This document shows, in pieces, positions 1 through 9,049 of a stretch of DNA of 64,000 bases. Source of the DNA: Ophiura sarsii. Lineage: Eukaryota > Echinodermata > Ophiuroidea > Amphilepidida > Ophiuridae. Positions within the stretch are counted from its first letter, which is position 1. The number at the start of each line of letters is the position of its first letter. Location of the stretch: positions 57,667,048 through 57,731,047 of the forward strand of contig CM069447.1 of NCBI GenBank assembly GCA_035610835.1, in the 5' to 3' direction. Under the pieces are notes generated by a model. The model saw only the letters and a program-made list of their open reading frames with translations, ran no database searches and was not told the DNA's origin. Both the position numbers and the translations under genes were made by a program.

Positions 1-281
1 TCTTTTTAAATTTAAACAAGGAGATACTACACAAAAACACGTTTTAAAGATTTGATTTTTTTTGATTTTTTTTGTTTTGATTTTTTTGATTTTTAAACAA
101 GCAGATACTACTCAAAAACATGTTTTTATCTTTCTTTATTGTTATGTACTTCTTTCAACAACAAAAAAAATTCTATTTTTTTTTTTTACTTTGGAAAAAA
201 TAAAAAATAAAAATAGCGACCCTAGATTTCCGAAAATTTGGGTCGGTCGGAAAGGGCAAGTCAATTTTTTTTTTTTTTGCC
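1..281. mobile_element. Inverted-repeat element upstream of EGF-A, truncated by window start
   Basis: This is the right-hand part of the element seen complete at 18936-19284. It ends in GAAAGGGCAAGTCAA, a T-run and GCC. The interior is A/T homopolymer-rich with no coding potential. The reading frame over it is an artefact of low-complexity sequence. Confidence 0.7.
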
Positions 282-333
282 TAACAAATAAACGTTCTAC
301 CTTTTCTATTATTGATTCCTTTTTTCCCTTCAG

Positions 334-447
334 TAACCCCTGAGTGCACTAGTGAGCCCTGTCAAAATGGTGGAACATGCTTTGAAGGCACCAATAGTTA
401 CTTCTGCTTCTGTCAGCCCGAATATTATGGCTCTAACTGTGAAACTG
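334..447 (+). CDS. EGF-like exon A, duplicon 1
   Basis: The acceptor is a pyrimidine tract ending cccttcag at 333 and the donor is gtaagt at 448. The exon is 114 bp, phase 1-1. The peptide begins [16 protein letters not shown] and continues to a YFCFC core and GSNCET, giving the six-cysteine EGF pattern. The motif before the first cysteine lacks the usual D-x-D/E calcium-binding pair. Relative to duplicons 2 and 3 it has Pro for Leu before the first Cys and Tyr for Thr in the EYxGSN turn, so this is the only exon whose peptide differs between duplicons. Its tail is repeated in the following intron. Confidence 0.88.
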
Positions 448-482
448 GTAAGTTTAACCTGTGAGCATCGCCTTCTTTGGTA

Positions 483-661
483 CATGCTTTGAAGGCACCA
501 ATAGTTACTTCTGCTTCTGTCAGCCCGAATATACTGGCTCTAATTGTGAAACTGGTAAGTTTAACCTGTGAGCATCGCCTTCTTTGGTACATGCTTTGAA
601 GGCACCAATAGTTGCTTCTGCTTCTGTCAGCCCGAATATACTGGCTCTAATTGTGAAATTG
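483..661 (+). repeat. 107-bp tandem copies of the EGF-A exon tail plus donor site
   Basis: After exon A the last ~72 bp of the exon together with the donor and about 35 bp of intron are repeated. Copies start at 483 and 590, at a spacing of 107 bp from the matching exon position (376). They lack an acceptor and the first half of the domain, so they cannot be complete exons. The copy at 483 keeps an intact GGTAAGT donor; in the last copy the donor is mutated to GTTAAG. Duplicons 2 and 3 have only one extra copy. Confidence 0.85.
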
Positions 662-751
662 TTAAGTTTAAGGGCAGCTGATACACCTTCCGGTATTCAA
701 AATTTAAACACGGCCCCTGCAACGGTGTTCAACGATGGCAATTTTTATTCA

Positions 752-978
752 TTAACGTTTTGAGCTATTTAATTTTCATTTACTCAATTGATATGTTAGC
801 AAAACTTTAAATGTCCGTAACTTGACAATTTGTATTTGATGTTTTGAGACAAAGTGATTTTCAATATGTAACTTTGGTAAGGAATGTGGTTATCCAAAAT
901 GCCCGTTGATATCACGATATAAATAACTCAATATTCATATGTCCCTCATTATGCCTCATTTACTCGTGTTGGGTCACA
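752..978. mobile_element. Truncated MITE with GTGACCCAACA-type end
   Basis: The interior and right terminus (ending TGTTGGGTCAC) match the complete element at 20271-20688. The left terminus is absent. It lies in the intron between EGF-A and EGF-B and is also present at the matching positions in duplicons 2 and 3. Confidence 0.6.
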
Positions 979-1136
979 TGTGTCAATGGTCCGATTAAAA
1001 TTTCAAATCACTGTTAAAGGCATATTATGTTATCTTTTTCAGGGGGGGTGCCCTCTATTCATGATTTTTTTTTAGAAAGTAGATTTTCTTGCAGATTTAC
1101 ATTTCATAATTTGACCTTCTCTCCACTTTACTTCAG

Positions 1137-1250
1137 TTCAAGACGTATGTGCTAGTTCACCTTGTCTGAATGGTGCAACGTGTGTTTCCTCCAGTGGTGC
1201 ATATACGTGTGAATGTTACACAGGATACACAGGCATCAACTGCGAAACAG
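1137..1250 (+). CDS. EGF-like exon B, duplicon 1
   Basis: The acceptor is tacttcag at 1136 and the donor gtaagc at 1251. The exon is 114 bp, phase 1-1. The peptide contains [14 protein letters not shown], then [12 protein letters not shown] and NCET, with all six EGF cysteines. It joins exon A through a split GTT valine codon. In this duplicon the near-identical exon B' is missing because of the deletion after 1440, so B would splice straight to EGF-C across about 4.9 kb of repeats. Confidence 0.9.
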
Positions 1251-1372
1251 GTAAGCTTGAGGGCGCCTTATATAACTAGGAAAACGAAAAAGGATTCATT
1301 GTCAAGTGTCTGGCTTCCAATGGCATCATATGACTTCAGTTGGCTTCTGATAGCTGCTATTTGATCTCAAAC

Positions 1373-1440
1373 GTGACCCAACATGAGTTAATGAGGCACA
1401 ATTCGGCAGAAGCTAATTTGATTTAATAGCACAACAATTA
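1373..1440. mobile_element. Left end of a GTGACCCAACA MITE, cut by a deletion
   Basis: The sequence begins GTGACCCAACATGAG and matches the first ~70 bp of the element at 20271-20688. It stops abruptly at 1440, where duplicon 1 jumps into the satellite-like element array. Confidence 0.7.
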
Positions 1441-1467
1441 ATTAATTTTAAGTCAACCATATTGACC

Positions 1468-1480
1468 AGGTCAAAGGTCA
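1468..1480 (+). promoter_or_regulatory. Example of perfect DR1 nuclear-receptor-like motif in the array
   Basis: AGGTCAAAGGTCA is an exact direct repeat of AGGTCA with one-base spacing, the arrangement recognised by RXR/HNF4/COUP-type receptors. It is one of 16 GGTCAAAGGTCA cores in 1442-5970. Function is not shown. Confidence 0.4.
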
Positions 1481-2418
1481 AAAAGGGGTCACTAGGGGTC
1501 AAAAGGTGATTTTCACTTAAAACGCATTTCCAATTTAGTGAAATGACATAGGATCGTCAAAATTGGTCCACATATTCCTTTTTGACCGTACGCATGTACA
1601 AAAGAACGGTTTTTTAAATTAAAAATCATTTGGGGTCACTAGGGGTCAAAATGTCAATTTTCACTCCAGTCACTTAAAATGCTATTTATTCAAGAGAAAA
1701 TGGCCCATGATTATCAGAATTGGTCAAAAGATTCCTTGGGTTCATGCATATATAGGGTGTTCAGCGATTAAAAGTGACATGTCATACCGGGTCACTAGGG
1801 GTCATTGAACTTTACAGGGGTAAAAGTTTAGACATGCTCCGATTTAGACCGGGTTTGTTGCATCTTGTTTGGATTGATGAGCCAAGAAAATAAGTCAATC
1901 ATATTAACCAGGTCAAAGGTCAAGAAGAGGTCACTAGGGGTCATTGAACATTACAGAGGTAAAAGTTCAGACATGCTCCGATTTGGACGGGGTTTGTTGC
2001 ATCTTGTTTGGATTGATGAGCAAAGAAAATAAATAAATCATATTGACCAGGTCAAAGGTCACGAAGGGTCAATAGGGGTCTTTGAACTTTACAGGGGTAA
2101 AAGTAAAGACATGGTTCGATTTTGACCGGGTTTGTTGCATCTTGTTTGATTTGATGAGCTAAGAAAATAATTCAATTATATCGACCAGGTCAAAGGTCAA
2201 GAAGGGGTCAAAAGGGGTCATTGAACTTTAAAGGGGTAAAATTTAAGACATGATCCGATTTGGACCGGATTTGTTGCATCTTGTTTGGATTGATGAGCCA
2301 AGAAAATAAGTTAATAATTTTAATCAGGTCAAAGGTCAAGAAGGGGTCACTAGGGATCATTTTCTCAAAGAAAAATCAAGGTAGCCTGGTCTTAGACCGG
2401 AGCGAGATCTAGTGCTTT

Positions 2419-3863
2419 TTACCTTGATTTTTTCAAAAATCGAGGTACTCTATCTCTGCCGTTTCTTTCTTCTTCTTTGTTTGTTTGTTTCTTTCTATCA
2501 GACCCATCTACAAAATGCTATTTTTTCTACAGTTTACATGCTACAATCACCAGATTTAGTCAGTAGGACCCCCTACCTGACCTACATATAGGGTCTTCAC
2601 AGTTTGGGGTCAAAGGTCACACAGATGTCATAAGGGGTCAAAACGTGATTTTCACTTAAAACGCATTTCCAATTTAGTGAAATGACCTAGGATTGTCAAA
2701 ATTGGTCCACATATTCATTTTGACCGTACGCATATACAAAAGAACGGTTTTTAAAATTAAAAATAATTTGGGGTCACTAGGGGTCAAAATGTAAATGTTT
2801 ACTCCTCGCACTGAAAAGGCTATTTTTTCGGGAGGAAATGACCTATGATTGTCAGAATTGGTCAAAAGATTCCTTATATCCATGTACATATAGGGTCTTG
2901 AGCGATTAAAAGTGACATGTCAGATGGGGTCACTAGGGGTCATTGACCTAAACAGGGGTAAAATGTAAGACATGCTCCGATTTTGACCGGTCATGTTTCA
3001 TTTTGTAGGCATTGATAAGACAAGAAAAAAAGTCAATCATTTTTACGGGGTCAAAGGTCAACATAAGTCACTAGGGGTCAAAAGGTCAATTTTCAATCCT
3101 TGCACTCAAAATGCTATTTTTTCTACAGTGTACATGCTACAATCACCAGATTTGGTCAGTAGGACCCCCTACCAGACCTACATATAGGGTCTTCACAGTT
3201 TGGGGTCAAAGGTCACACAGGGGTCATAAGTGGTCAAAACGTGATTTTCACTTAAAACGCGTTTGCAATTTAGTGAAATGACCTAGGATCGTCAGTATTT
3301 GTCAACATATTCCTTTTGACCGTACGCATATATAATAGTTCGGTTTTTAAAATCAAAATATATTTAGGGTCACTAGGGGTCAAAAGGTCAATTTTCACTC
3401 CTCACACTCAAAATGCTATTTTTTCGGGAGGAAATGACGCATGATTGTCAGAATTAGTCAAAAGATTTCTTGGATCCATGTACATATAGGGTCTTCAGCG
3501 ATTAAAAGTGACATGTCATATGGGGTCACTAGGGGTCATTGACCTAAACAGGGGTAAAATATAAGACATGCTCCGATTTTGACCGGATTTGTTTCATCTT
3601 GTAGGCATTGATGAAACAAGAAAAAAAAGTCAAATAATTTTTATTGGGTCAAAGGTCAACATAGGTCACTAGGGGTCAAAAGGTCAATTTGCACTCCTCG
3701 CACTCAAAATGCTATTTTTTCGGGAGGAAATGACCCATGATTGTCAGAATTGGTCAAAAGATTTGTTGGATCCATTAAAAGTGACATGTCATATGGGGTG
3801 ACTAGAGGTCATTAATCCATAAAAAATCAAGGTGTCCTGGTCTCAGACCAGAACTATGTCTAG
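2419..3863 (+). mobile_element. A-family Helentron-like non-autonomous element
   Basis: It starts TTACCTTGATTTTTTC followed by the inverted AAAAATCGAGGT. A leader with a CTTT-rich microsatellite comes next, then GGTCA-type tandem blocks. Near the 3' end AAAAATCAAGGT is the inverse of the 5' terminus. It is followed by the hairpin CTGGTCTCAGACCAG, 8 nt and CTAG. Length is 1445 bp, and the copy at 61890-63333 is nearly identical. No transposase frame is present. Confidence 0.7.
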
Positions 3864-5438
3864 TTACCTTGATTTTTTCCAAAAATCGAGGTTCTGTATC
3901 TCTGCCGTTTCTTTCTTCTTCTTCCTCCTCTTCTTTTTCTTTCTTCAAACCCATCTAAAAAATGCTATTTTTTCTACAGTTTACATGCTACAATCACCAA
4001 ACTTGGTCAGTAGAACCCCCTACCTAACCTTCATATAGGGTGTTCACAGTTTGGGGTCAAAGGTCACACAGGGGTCACTAGGGGTCAAAAAGTGATTTTC
4101 ACTTAAAACGCATTTCCAATTTAGTGAAATGACCTAGGATCGTCAAAATTGGTCCACATATTCCTTTTGACCGTACGCATTTACAAAAGAACGGTTTTTA
4201 AAAATAAAAATCATTTGGGGTCACTAGGGGTCAAAATGTCAATTTTCACTCCAGTCACTTAAAATGCTATTTATTCAAGAGAAAATGGCCCATGATTATC
4301 AGAATTGGTCAAAAGATTCCTTGGGTCCATGCACATATAGGGTGTTCAGCGAATAAAAGTGACATGTCATACGGGGTCACTAGGGGTCATTGAACTTTAC
4401 AGGGGTAAAAGTTAAGACATGCTCCGATTTGGACGGGGTTTGGTGCATCTTGTTTAATTTGATAAGCCAAGAAAATAAGTCAATCATATTGACCAGGTCA
4501 AAGGTCAAGAAGGGGTCACTAGGGGTCAAAAGGTGATTTTCACTTAAAACGTATTTCCAATTTAGTGAAATGACATAGGATCGTCAAAATTGGTCCACAT
4601 ATTCCTTTTGACCGTACGCATGTACAAAAGAATGTTTTTTTAAATTAAAAAGAATTTGGGGTCACTAGGGGTCAAAATGTCAATTTTCACTCCAGTCACT
4701 TAAAATGCTATTTTTTCAAGAGGAAATGACCCATGATTATCAGAATTGGTCAAAAGATTTCTTGGGTCCATGCATATATAGGGTGTTCAGCGATTAAAAG
4801 TGACATGTCATACCGGGTCACTAGGGGTCATTGAACTTTACAGGGGTAAAAGTTTAGACATGCTCCGATTTGGACCGGGTTTGTTGCATCTTGTTTGGAT
4901 TGATGAGCCAAGAAAATAAGTCAATCATATTGACCAGGTCAAAGGTCAAGAAGGGGTCACTAAGGGTCATTGAACATTACAGAGGTAAAAGTTAAGACAT
5001 GCTCCGATTTGGACGGGGTTTGTTGCATCTTGTTTGGATTGATGAGCAAAGAAAATAAATAAATCATATTGACCAGGTCAAAGGTCACGAAGGGTCAATA
5101 GGGGTCATTGAACTTTACAGGGGTAAAAGTAAAGACATGGTTCGATTTTGACCGGGTTTGTTGCATCTTGTTTGATTTGATGAGCCAAGAAAATAATTCA
5201 ATTATATCGACCAGGTCAAAGGTCAAGAAGGGGTCAAAAGGGGTCATTGAACTTTAAAGGGGTAAAATTTAAGACATGATCCGATTTGGACCGGATTTGT
5301 TGCATCTTGTTTGGATTGATGAGCCAAGAAAATAAGTCAATCATTTTAATCAGGTCAAAGGTCAAGAAGGGGTCACTAGGGATCATTTTCTCAAAGAAAA
5401 ATCAAGGTAGCCTGGTCTTAGACCGGAGCAAGATCTAG
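3864..5438 (+). mobile_element. A-family Helentron-like element joined head to tail to the previous one
   Basis: The 5' TTACCTTG begins directly after the CTAG of the 2419-3863 element with no intervening base. The 3' end has the stem CCTGGTCTTAGACCGG, a short spacer and CTAG at 5435-5438, then a T-rich flank. Inside, three successive ~135-bp blocks (about 4960-5390) each carry one GGTCAAAGGTCA. Confidence 0.7.
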
Positions 5439-5966
5439 TTCTTTCTTTCTTTCCTCAAACCCATCTAAAAAACGCTATTTTTTCTACAGTTTACATGCTA
5501 CAATCACCAAACTTGGTCAGTAGAACCCCCCACCTAACCTTCATATAGGTTGTTCATAGTTTGGGGTCAAAGGTCACACAGGGGTCACTAGGGGTCAAAA
5601 GGTGATTTTCACTTAAAACGCATTTCCAATTTAGTGAAATGACCTAGGATCGTCAAAATTGGTCCACATATTCCTTTTGACCGTACGCATGTACAAAAGA
5701 AAGGTTTTTCAAATTAAAAATCATTTGGGGTCACTAGGGGTCAAAATGTCAATTTTCACTCCAGTCACTTAAAATGCTATTTTTTCAAGAGGAAATGACC
5801 CATGATTATCAGAATTGGTCAAAAGATTCCTTGGGTCTATGCATATATAGGGTGTTCAGCGATTAAAAGTGACATGTCATACCGGGTCACTAGGGGTCAT
5901 TGAACTTTACAGGGGTAAAAGTTTAGACATGCTCCGATTTGGACCGGGTTTGTTGCATCTTGTTTG

Positions 5967-5995
5967 GAAACTAGACATAGATCTGGTCAGAAAAC
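5967..5995 (-). mobile_element. Reverse-oriented A-family 3' end at array edge
   Basis: AACTAGACATAGATCTGGTC is the reverse complement of the A-family 3' terminus (hairpin arm, spacer, CTAG). It abuts the + strand array, so the array's right boundary against unique intron sequence is an inverted junction. The same junction is at about 29741-29765 in duplicon 2. Confidence 0.6.
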
Positions 5996-6120
5996 ATGAA
6001 ATCGATACTGCATTATTTAATTAAATACAAAAAGGTTTCTTACACAACAAAAAAAAGGAAAATGACCTTCAAAAATGAGTTAAATTCTTTAACCACCCTG
6101 TATATTTTCACCCTATACAG

Positions 6121-6231
6121 CTCTACCATGTGGCGGGTGTCTAAACGGCGGGTCGTGCGAAACCTTCTTTGATTTTATGATTTGCATTTGCCCGAATGGT
6201 TATGAGGGTGAGAGATGTGAGAATCAAGTAG
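6121..6231 (+). CDS. EGF-like exon C, duplicon 1
   Basis: The acceptor is accctatacag at 6120 and the donor gtaagt at 6232. The exon is 111 bp, phase 1-1. The peptide runs LPCGGCLNGGSCETF to MICICPNGYEGERCENQV. All six cysteines are present, but only two residues separate the first two, a compact first loop. It is the last EGF before the LDLa trio and joins LDLa-1 through a GGA glycine. Confidence 0.88.
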
Positions 6232-7364
6232 GTAAGTTGTGGGGTGTTTTTGTTTTAGCGTCATTCAACAAGTTCTACCTCGTCCCTCATAACTTTGCTA
6301 ATTTGGATGTCCCGGGGTGGGGGGGGGGGGTACTTAGTGAATATGAGGTCACAGGAATGTGCCACCAAATAGGGTCCCATTTTCACCCCTCTGGTAAATA
6401 AATGACGTCTTTTCGTAGCCATTTTGGTTAATGTATGGGTCTAAAATCCTTAAATTTGCTGTTTTTCACAAAAAAATTAGCAAAATCTGTCAAATATGTA
6501 GGAAAATTGTGGGTCTCTGGTAAATATATAGGTGCATTATCTACGGATGCCCTTTGAAGCTATTTTTAAATAGCAAATCGGAATTTGTGTTTGGTTTTTG
6601 ACACATAGCTTTGTTAATATTCAGTCAATCTTCATGTGCAATATCTCAAATTAAAGAGAAGGCATTTCTTCACAATTTTGTAATTGGTATTTGAATAATG
6701 AACATTTGTTTGCCTTGTAAGTTACGTATTTTGAGTTTATGATAAGAGTTTAATGGGTTTGCCATCAGACAAGTTTAAAACTGTCAAGCTTTCATTATGA
6801 TTAGCTCTGACTTCTCCAGGACCAAATTCTTTTAACACTTTCCATGCGGCTGTAAGTTTTACCATATACAAAACATAATTTTCAGAAACCTTTCCCAACT
6901 TTCAAGGTTTATCTCAAGGATTACTGGACCAATACTAAGCATGTTTGTACTCATTTCAATGCGTTTCTCATGGTGATTCCAAAAATGGTAATGACATTTA
7001 AGAATTTTGACATTTTCGAAACATTTTGTGCAATTTGGGAATGTCGTCTGCAGCTGCCTGCCGCGTGGAAAATGTTAAGCAAGACATAGAGACTGCCACT
7101 TCTCTATATTTTATCATCATTTGGGCTGCCCTTTTCCTACTTGCGACATTGGTGGCTCTCAAAAGCTTTAGAAAATAGGTTGATTTGAAATTAGTTGCTC
7201 CTTTCCTACGTGAGAAAGATTGATGGCTCTGAAAAGAGCCATTCAGGTGGACTGCCTGCCCCTTGTCCACTGAACAGAGTTGGTGGCTATATAGCTATTA
7301 GCATTTTTATTGCCTTGTATTAAAAAGTTACTTTTTAAGTATTGTTTATATACATTTTTTACAG
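6232..7364. other. Intron between EGF-C and LDLa-1
   Basis: The intron holds a poly-G run near 6320 that differs in length between duplicons, the TTAA-flanked MITE at 6836-7074, and otherwise AT-rich sequence without a recognisable gene. The minus-strand frame over 6998-7270 covers part of the MITE and is not supported as coding. Confidence 0.6.
6836..7074. mobile_element. TTAA-flanked MITE (piggyBac-like target)
   Basis: TTAA at 6832-6835 and 7075-7078 directly flank inverted termini, CACTTTCCATGCGGC on the left and GCCGCGTGGAAAATG on the right. The element is 239 bp and non-coding. TTAA duplication is the hallmark of piggyBac-type insertion; the family assignment is inferred from that alone. 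Confidence 0.75.
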
Positions 7365-7487
7365 GAGAATGTCAGACCGGGGAATTTCAGTGTCCCTCGT
7401 CTGGTGCGTGCATCGCAGAGTCAGCCGTATGTGATGGCAACTTTGATTGTCTTGATCTTAGTGATGAAAACCCGACCAACTGTCCAT
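7365..7487 (+). CDS. LDL-receptor class A exon 1, duplicon 1
   Basis: The acceptor is tttttacag at 7364 and the donor gtaagt at 7488. The exon is 123 bp. The peptide has [17 protein letters not shown], then [14 protein letters not shown] and a final NC, which is the six-cysteine LDLa pattern with the acidic calcium cage (D, D, SDE). The exon ends in a single T that completes the first cysteine codon of LDLa-2 (TGT), so the two exons are functionally tied. LDLa repeats typically bind ligands through calcium-stabilised acidic surfaces. Confidence 0.92.
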
Positions 7488-7514
7488 GTAAGTTTTGTTA
7501 CTGGGTTGCATGAT

Positions 7515-7605
7515 GGGTATCACATGGATTTAATATAGATATCACATGTATATCACATGGGTATCACATGGATTTAATATAGATATCACATGGATATCAC
7601 ATGTG
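7515..7605. repeat. Short ~44-bp tandem repeat (TATCACATG-rich)
   Basis: Two near-identical ~44-bp units contain TATCACATGGATTTAATA and ATAGATATCACATG. A related TGTGATA-rich stretch lies after LDLa-3 at about 9080-9145. Duplicon 2 carries the same at 31290-31380. Confidence 0.7.
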
Positions 7606-7639
7606 TCACATCCTCATGATGAAGATCTGAACCCGGGGT

Positions 7640-7850
7640 GCTCAGTGGTCATTCATTACAAGGGGGGTATCATGCGCGTCCAAGGACTTTCAAAAAGTAC
7701 CCTAAATACGTAATCGTGTTAATGTGAAAAAGCACCCCTAAACAAGTATGGCACGGTATTTTACATACCCTAAACAAGTAATATCCGTATTTCCAATACC
7801 CTAAACAAGTACTCAAAATATTTTGAAACCCTAAGCAAGTAATTTGTATA
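7640..7850. repeat. Dispersed CCCTAAACAAGTA-type repeat
   Basis: Five variants of CCCTAAACAAGTA occur at about 30-35 bp spacing (7700, 7734, 7768, 7799, 7829). Isolated relatives occur near 14845 and 14932. It is non-coding and of unknown nature; the CCCTAA core is not a telomere array because the units are irregular. The rest of the intron to 8418 shows no gene. Confidence 0.55.
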
Positions 7851-8418
7851 GATTAAACCTCTTTTCCGCGTATAACACATTTTTAACCATTTTTTCCTTC
7901 CCTATTAAGCTAAAAGTATTATGAAACAAATGCGCGCTGATTTATCAGATCACTTGCGAACTTATACAATTTGTGAAATATATCTCTCCCATGTATCATG
8001 GCTATTTATAATCCTCATGGAGCAAATAAAGACCCTAAATACGAAAGCCAATGATGATGTAAAAAGTATACCCTTTTTCTTAATTTGGCTTACTAGTGGA
8101 AAGAAATGAAGAGAAGAGCATGGCTGGCAGAAATGAGGAACTCAGGAACTTGGTCCAAGCAAATTAAGGGACATTTGTTTTGAAGGGAAATTTGTTAATA
8201 CTTTGGAGGCAAATTTTAAGTATAAAAATAAATAAATACACAAGAATTTGAAGGGAAATTTTTAAAGTTAGCTTCCCGGGAAATTTGCATTCTTTCTGGC
8301 TCTGGAGAAAAGAGGTAACACTTTCACATCCTGAAATATTAAGTATTCTATGCATAGTTGACTTACAATGTAGTTTACCACATGAACATTTTATGGACTG
8401 CTTTGTCATTTTATCTAG

Positions 8419-8535
8419 GTAACGGTGACACCGTTTCAACTTGTGCAGATGGATCTGGGTGTATTCTGAATACCTGGTTTTGTAATGGAGTATCAGACTG
8501 CGCTGATGGTAGTGATGAACTCAACTGTCCAACAG
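8419..8535 (+). CDS. LDL-receptor class A exon 2, duplicon 1
   Basis: The acceptor is tttatctag at 8418 and the donor gtaatg at 8536. The exon is 117 bp. Within the exon only five cysteines are encoded (TC, GC, FC, DC, NC). The first LDLa cysteine is produced at the splice junction from T of LDLa-1 plus GT here. The core FCNGVSDCADGSDE keeps the calcium-binding acidic residues. Skipping or swapping the upstream exon for one ending in G would replace that cysteine with glycine. Confidence 0.9.
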
Positions 8536-8935
8536 GTAATGACTATCCCATTATCCCTCTTTGTTCTGAGTGTATTTTGTATGCCTGCTTTGGTATCCAT
8601 ATGGTTAAGATGAACTCAAGTGGCCTATATAATTATATAATGACTACATTTATATATCCCATAATGCCTTTGTGATGTGAGCCTATGCTTAACAACTTGT
8701 TCTGTAATACACCTTTAAGAGAAGTTTGGCAAAACTGTCAAAATGTCAAGCTGTATGACCAATTGGTTCAGCTGTGACACCAGAAACATTATGCACATTT
8801 TCGACCAACAGGTTTGATGCTCTGGGGTGCTTTTTTGCTATAGAAAACTTTGGTAGGAAATGGTCTATTTCAAAATATTTTTAAGCAAGCTGAGTAAGGA
8901 TGAAAATGATCTTACTCTCTTCATTTCGTTTATAG
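8536..8935. other. Intron between LDLa-2 and LDLa-3
   Basis: This is AT-rich intron with no recognisable repeat or gene. The frame over 8358-8675 is the LDLa-2 exon read into this intron. Confidence 0.6.
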
Positions 8936-9049
8936 GTTGTAGACTAGGCGAGTTCTCTTGTGGTAATGGTGACTGCATCTCCCTACGTCAACGCTGTAAT
9001 CAAGTTGAGGATTGCGAGGATGGGAGTGATGAATTGATGTGCGATGGAG
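8936..9049 (+). CDS. LDL-receptor class A exon 3, duplicon 1
   Basis: The acceptor is tcgtttatag at 8935 and the donor gtaggt at 9050. The exon is 114 bp. The peptide [34 protein letters not shown] is a textbook LDLa domain with six cysteines and an intact calcium cage. It joins EGF-D through GAT (Asp), giving the DVDAC start of that domain. Confidence 0.93.

Larger units (their letters stand above)
1442..5970 (+). repeat. Array of GGTCA-rich Helentron-like A elements, duplicon 1
   Basis: This is non-coding modular sequence built from blocks of about 135-150 bp, each ending in a GGTCAAAGGTCA / GGGGTCACTAGGGGTCA punctuation. By eye the perfect dodecamer GGTCAAAGGTCA occurs 16 times, always on this strand. 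Element 3' ends (hairpin plus CTAG) lie at 2409-2412, 3860-3863 and 5435-5438. The array ends in a reverse-oriented 3' end at 5971. Short open frames here are repeat translations. Confidence 0.85.

Noticed and set aside
2993..3187. Recurring ~64-aa open frames in the arrays (also 25147, 55229, 59195, 62464)
   Set aside because: They are translations of the satellite blocks. The frame is conserved only because the DNA repeat is, it contains no domain, and variants are freely interrupted.
7690..7850. Interstitial telomere-like repeat (CCCTAA)
   Set aside because: The shared word is CCCTAAACAAGTA at irregular 30-35 bp spacing, not tandem hexamers.
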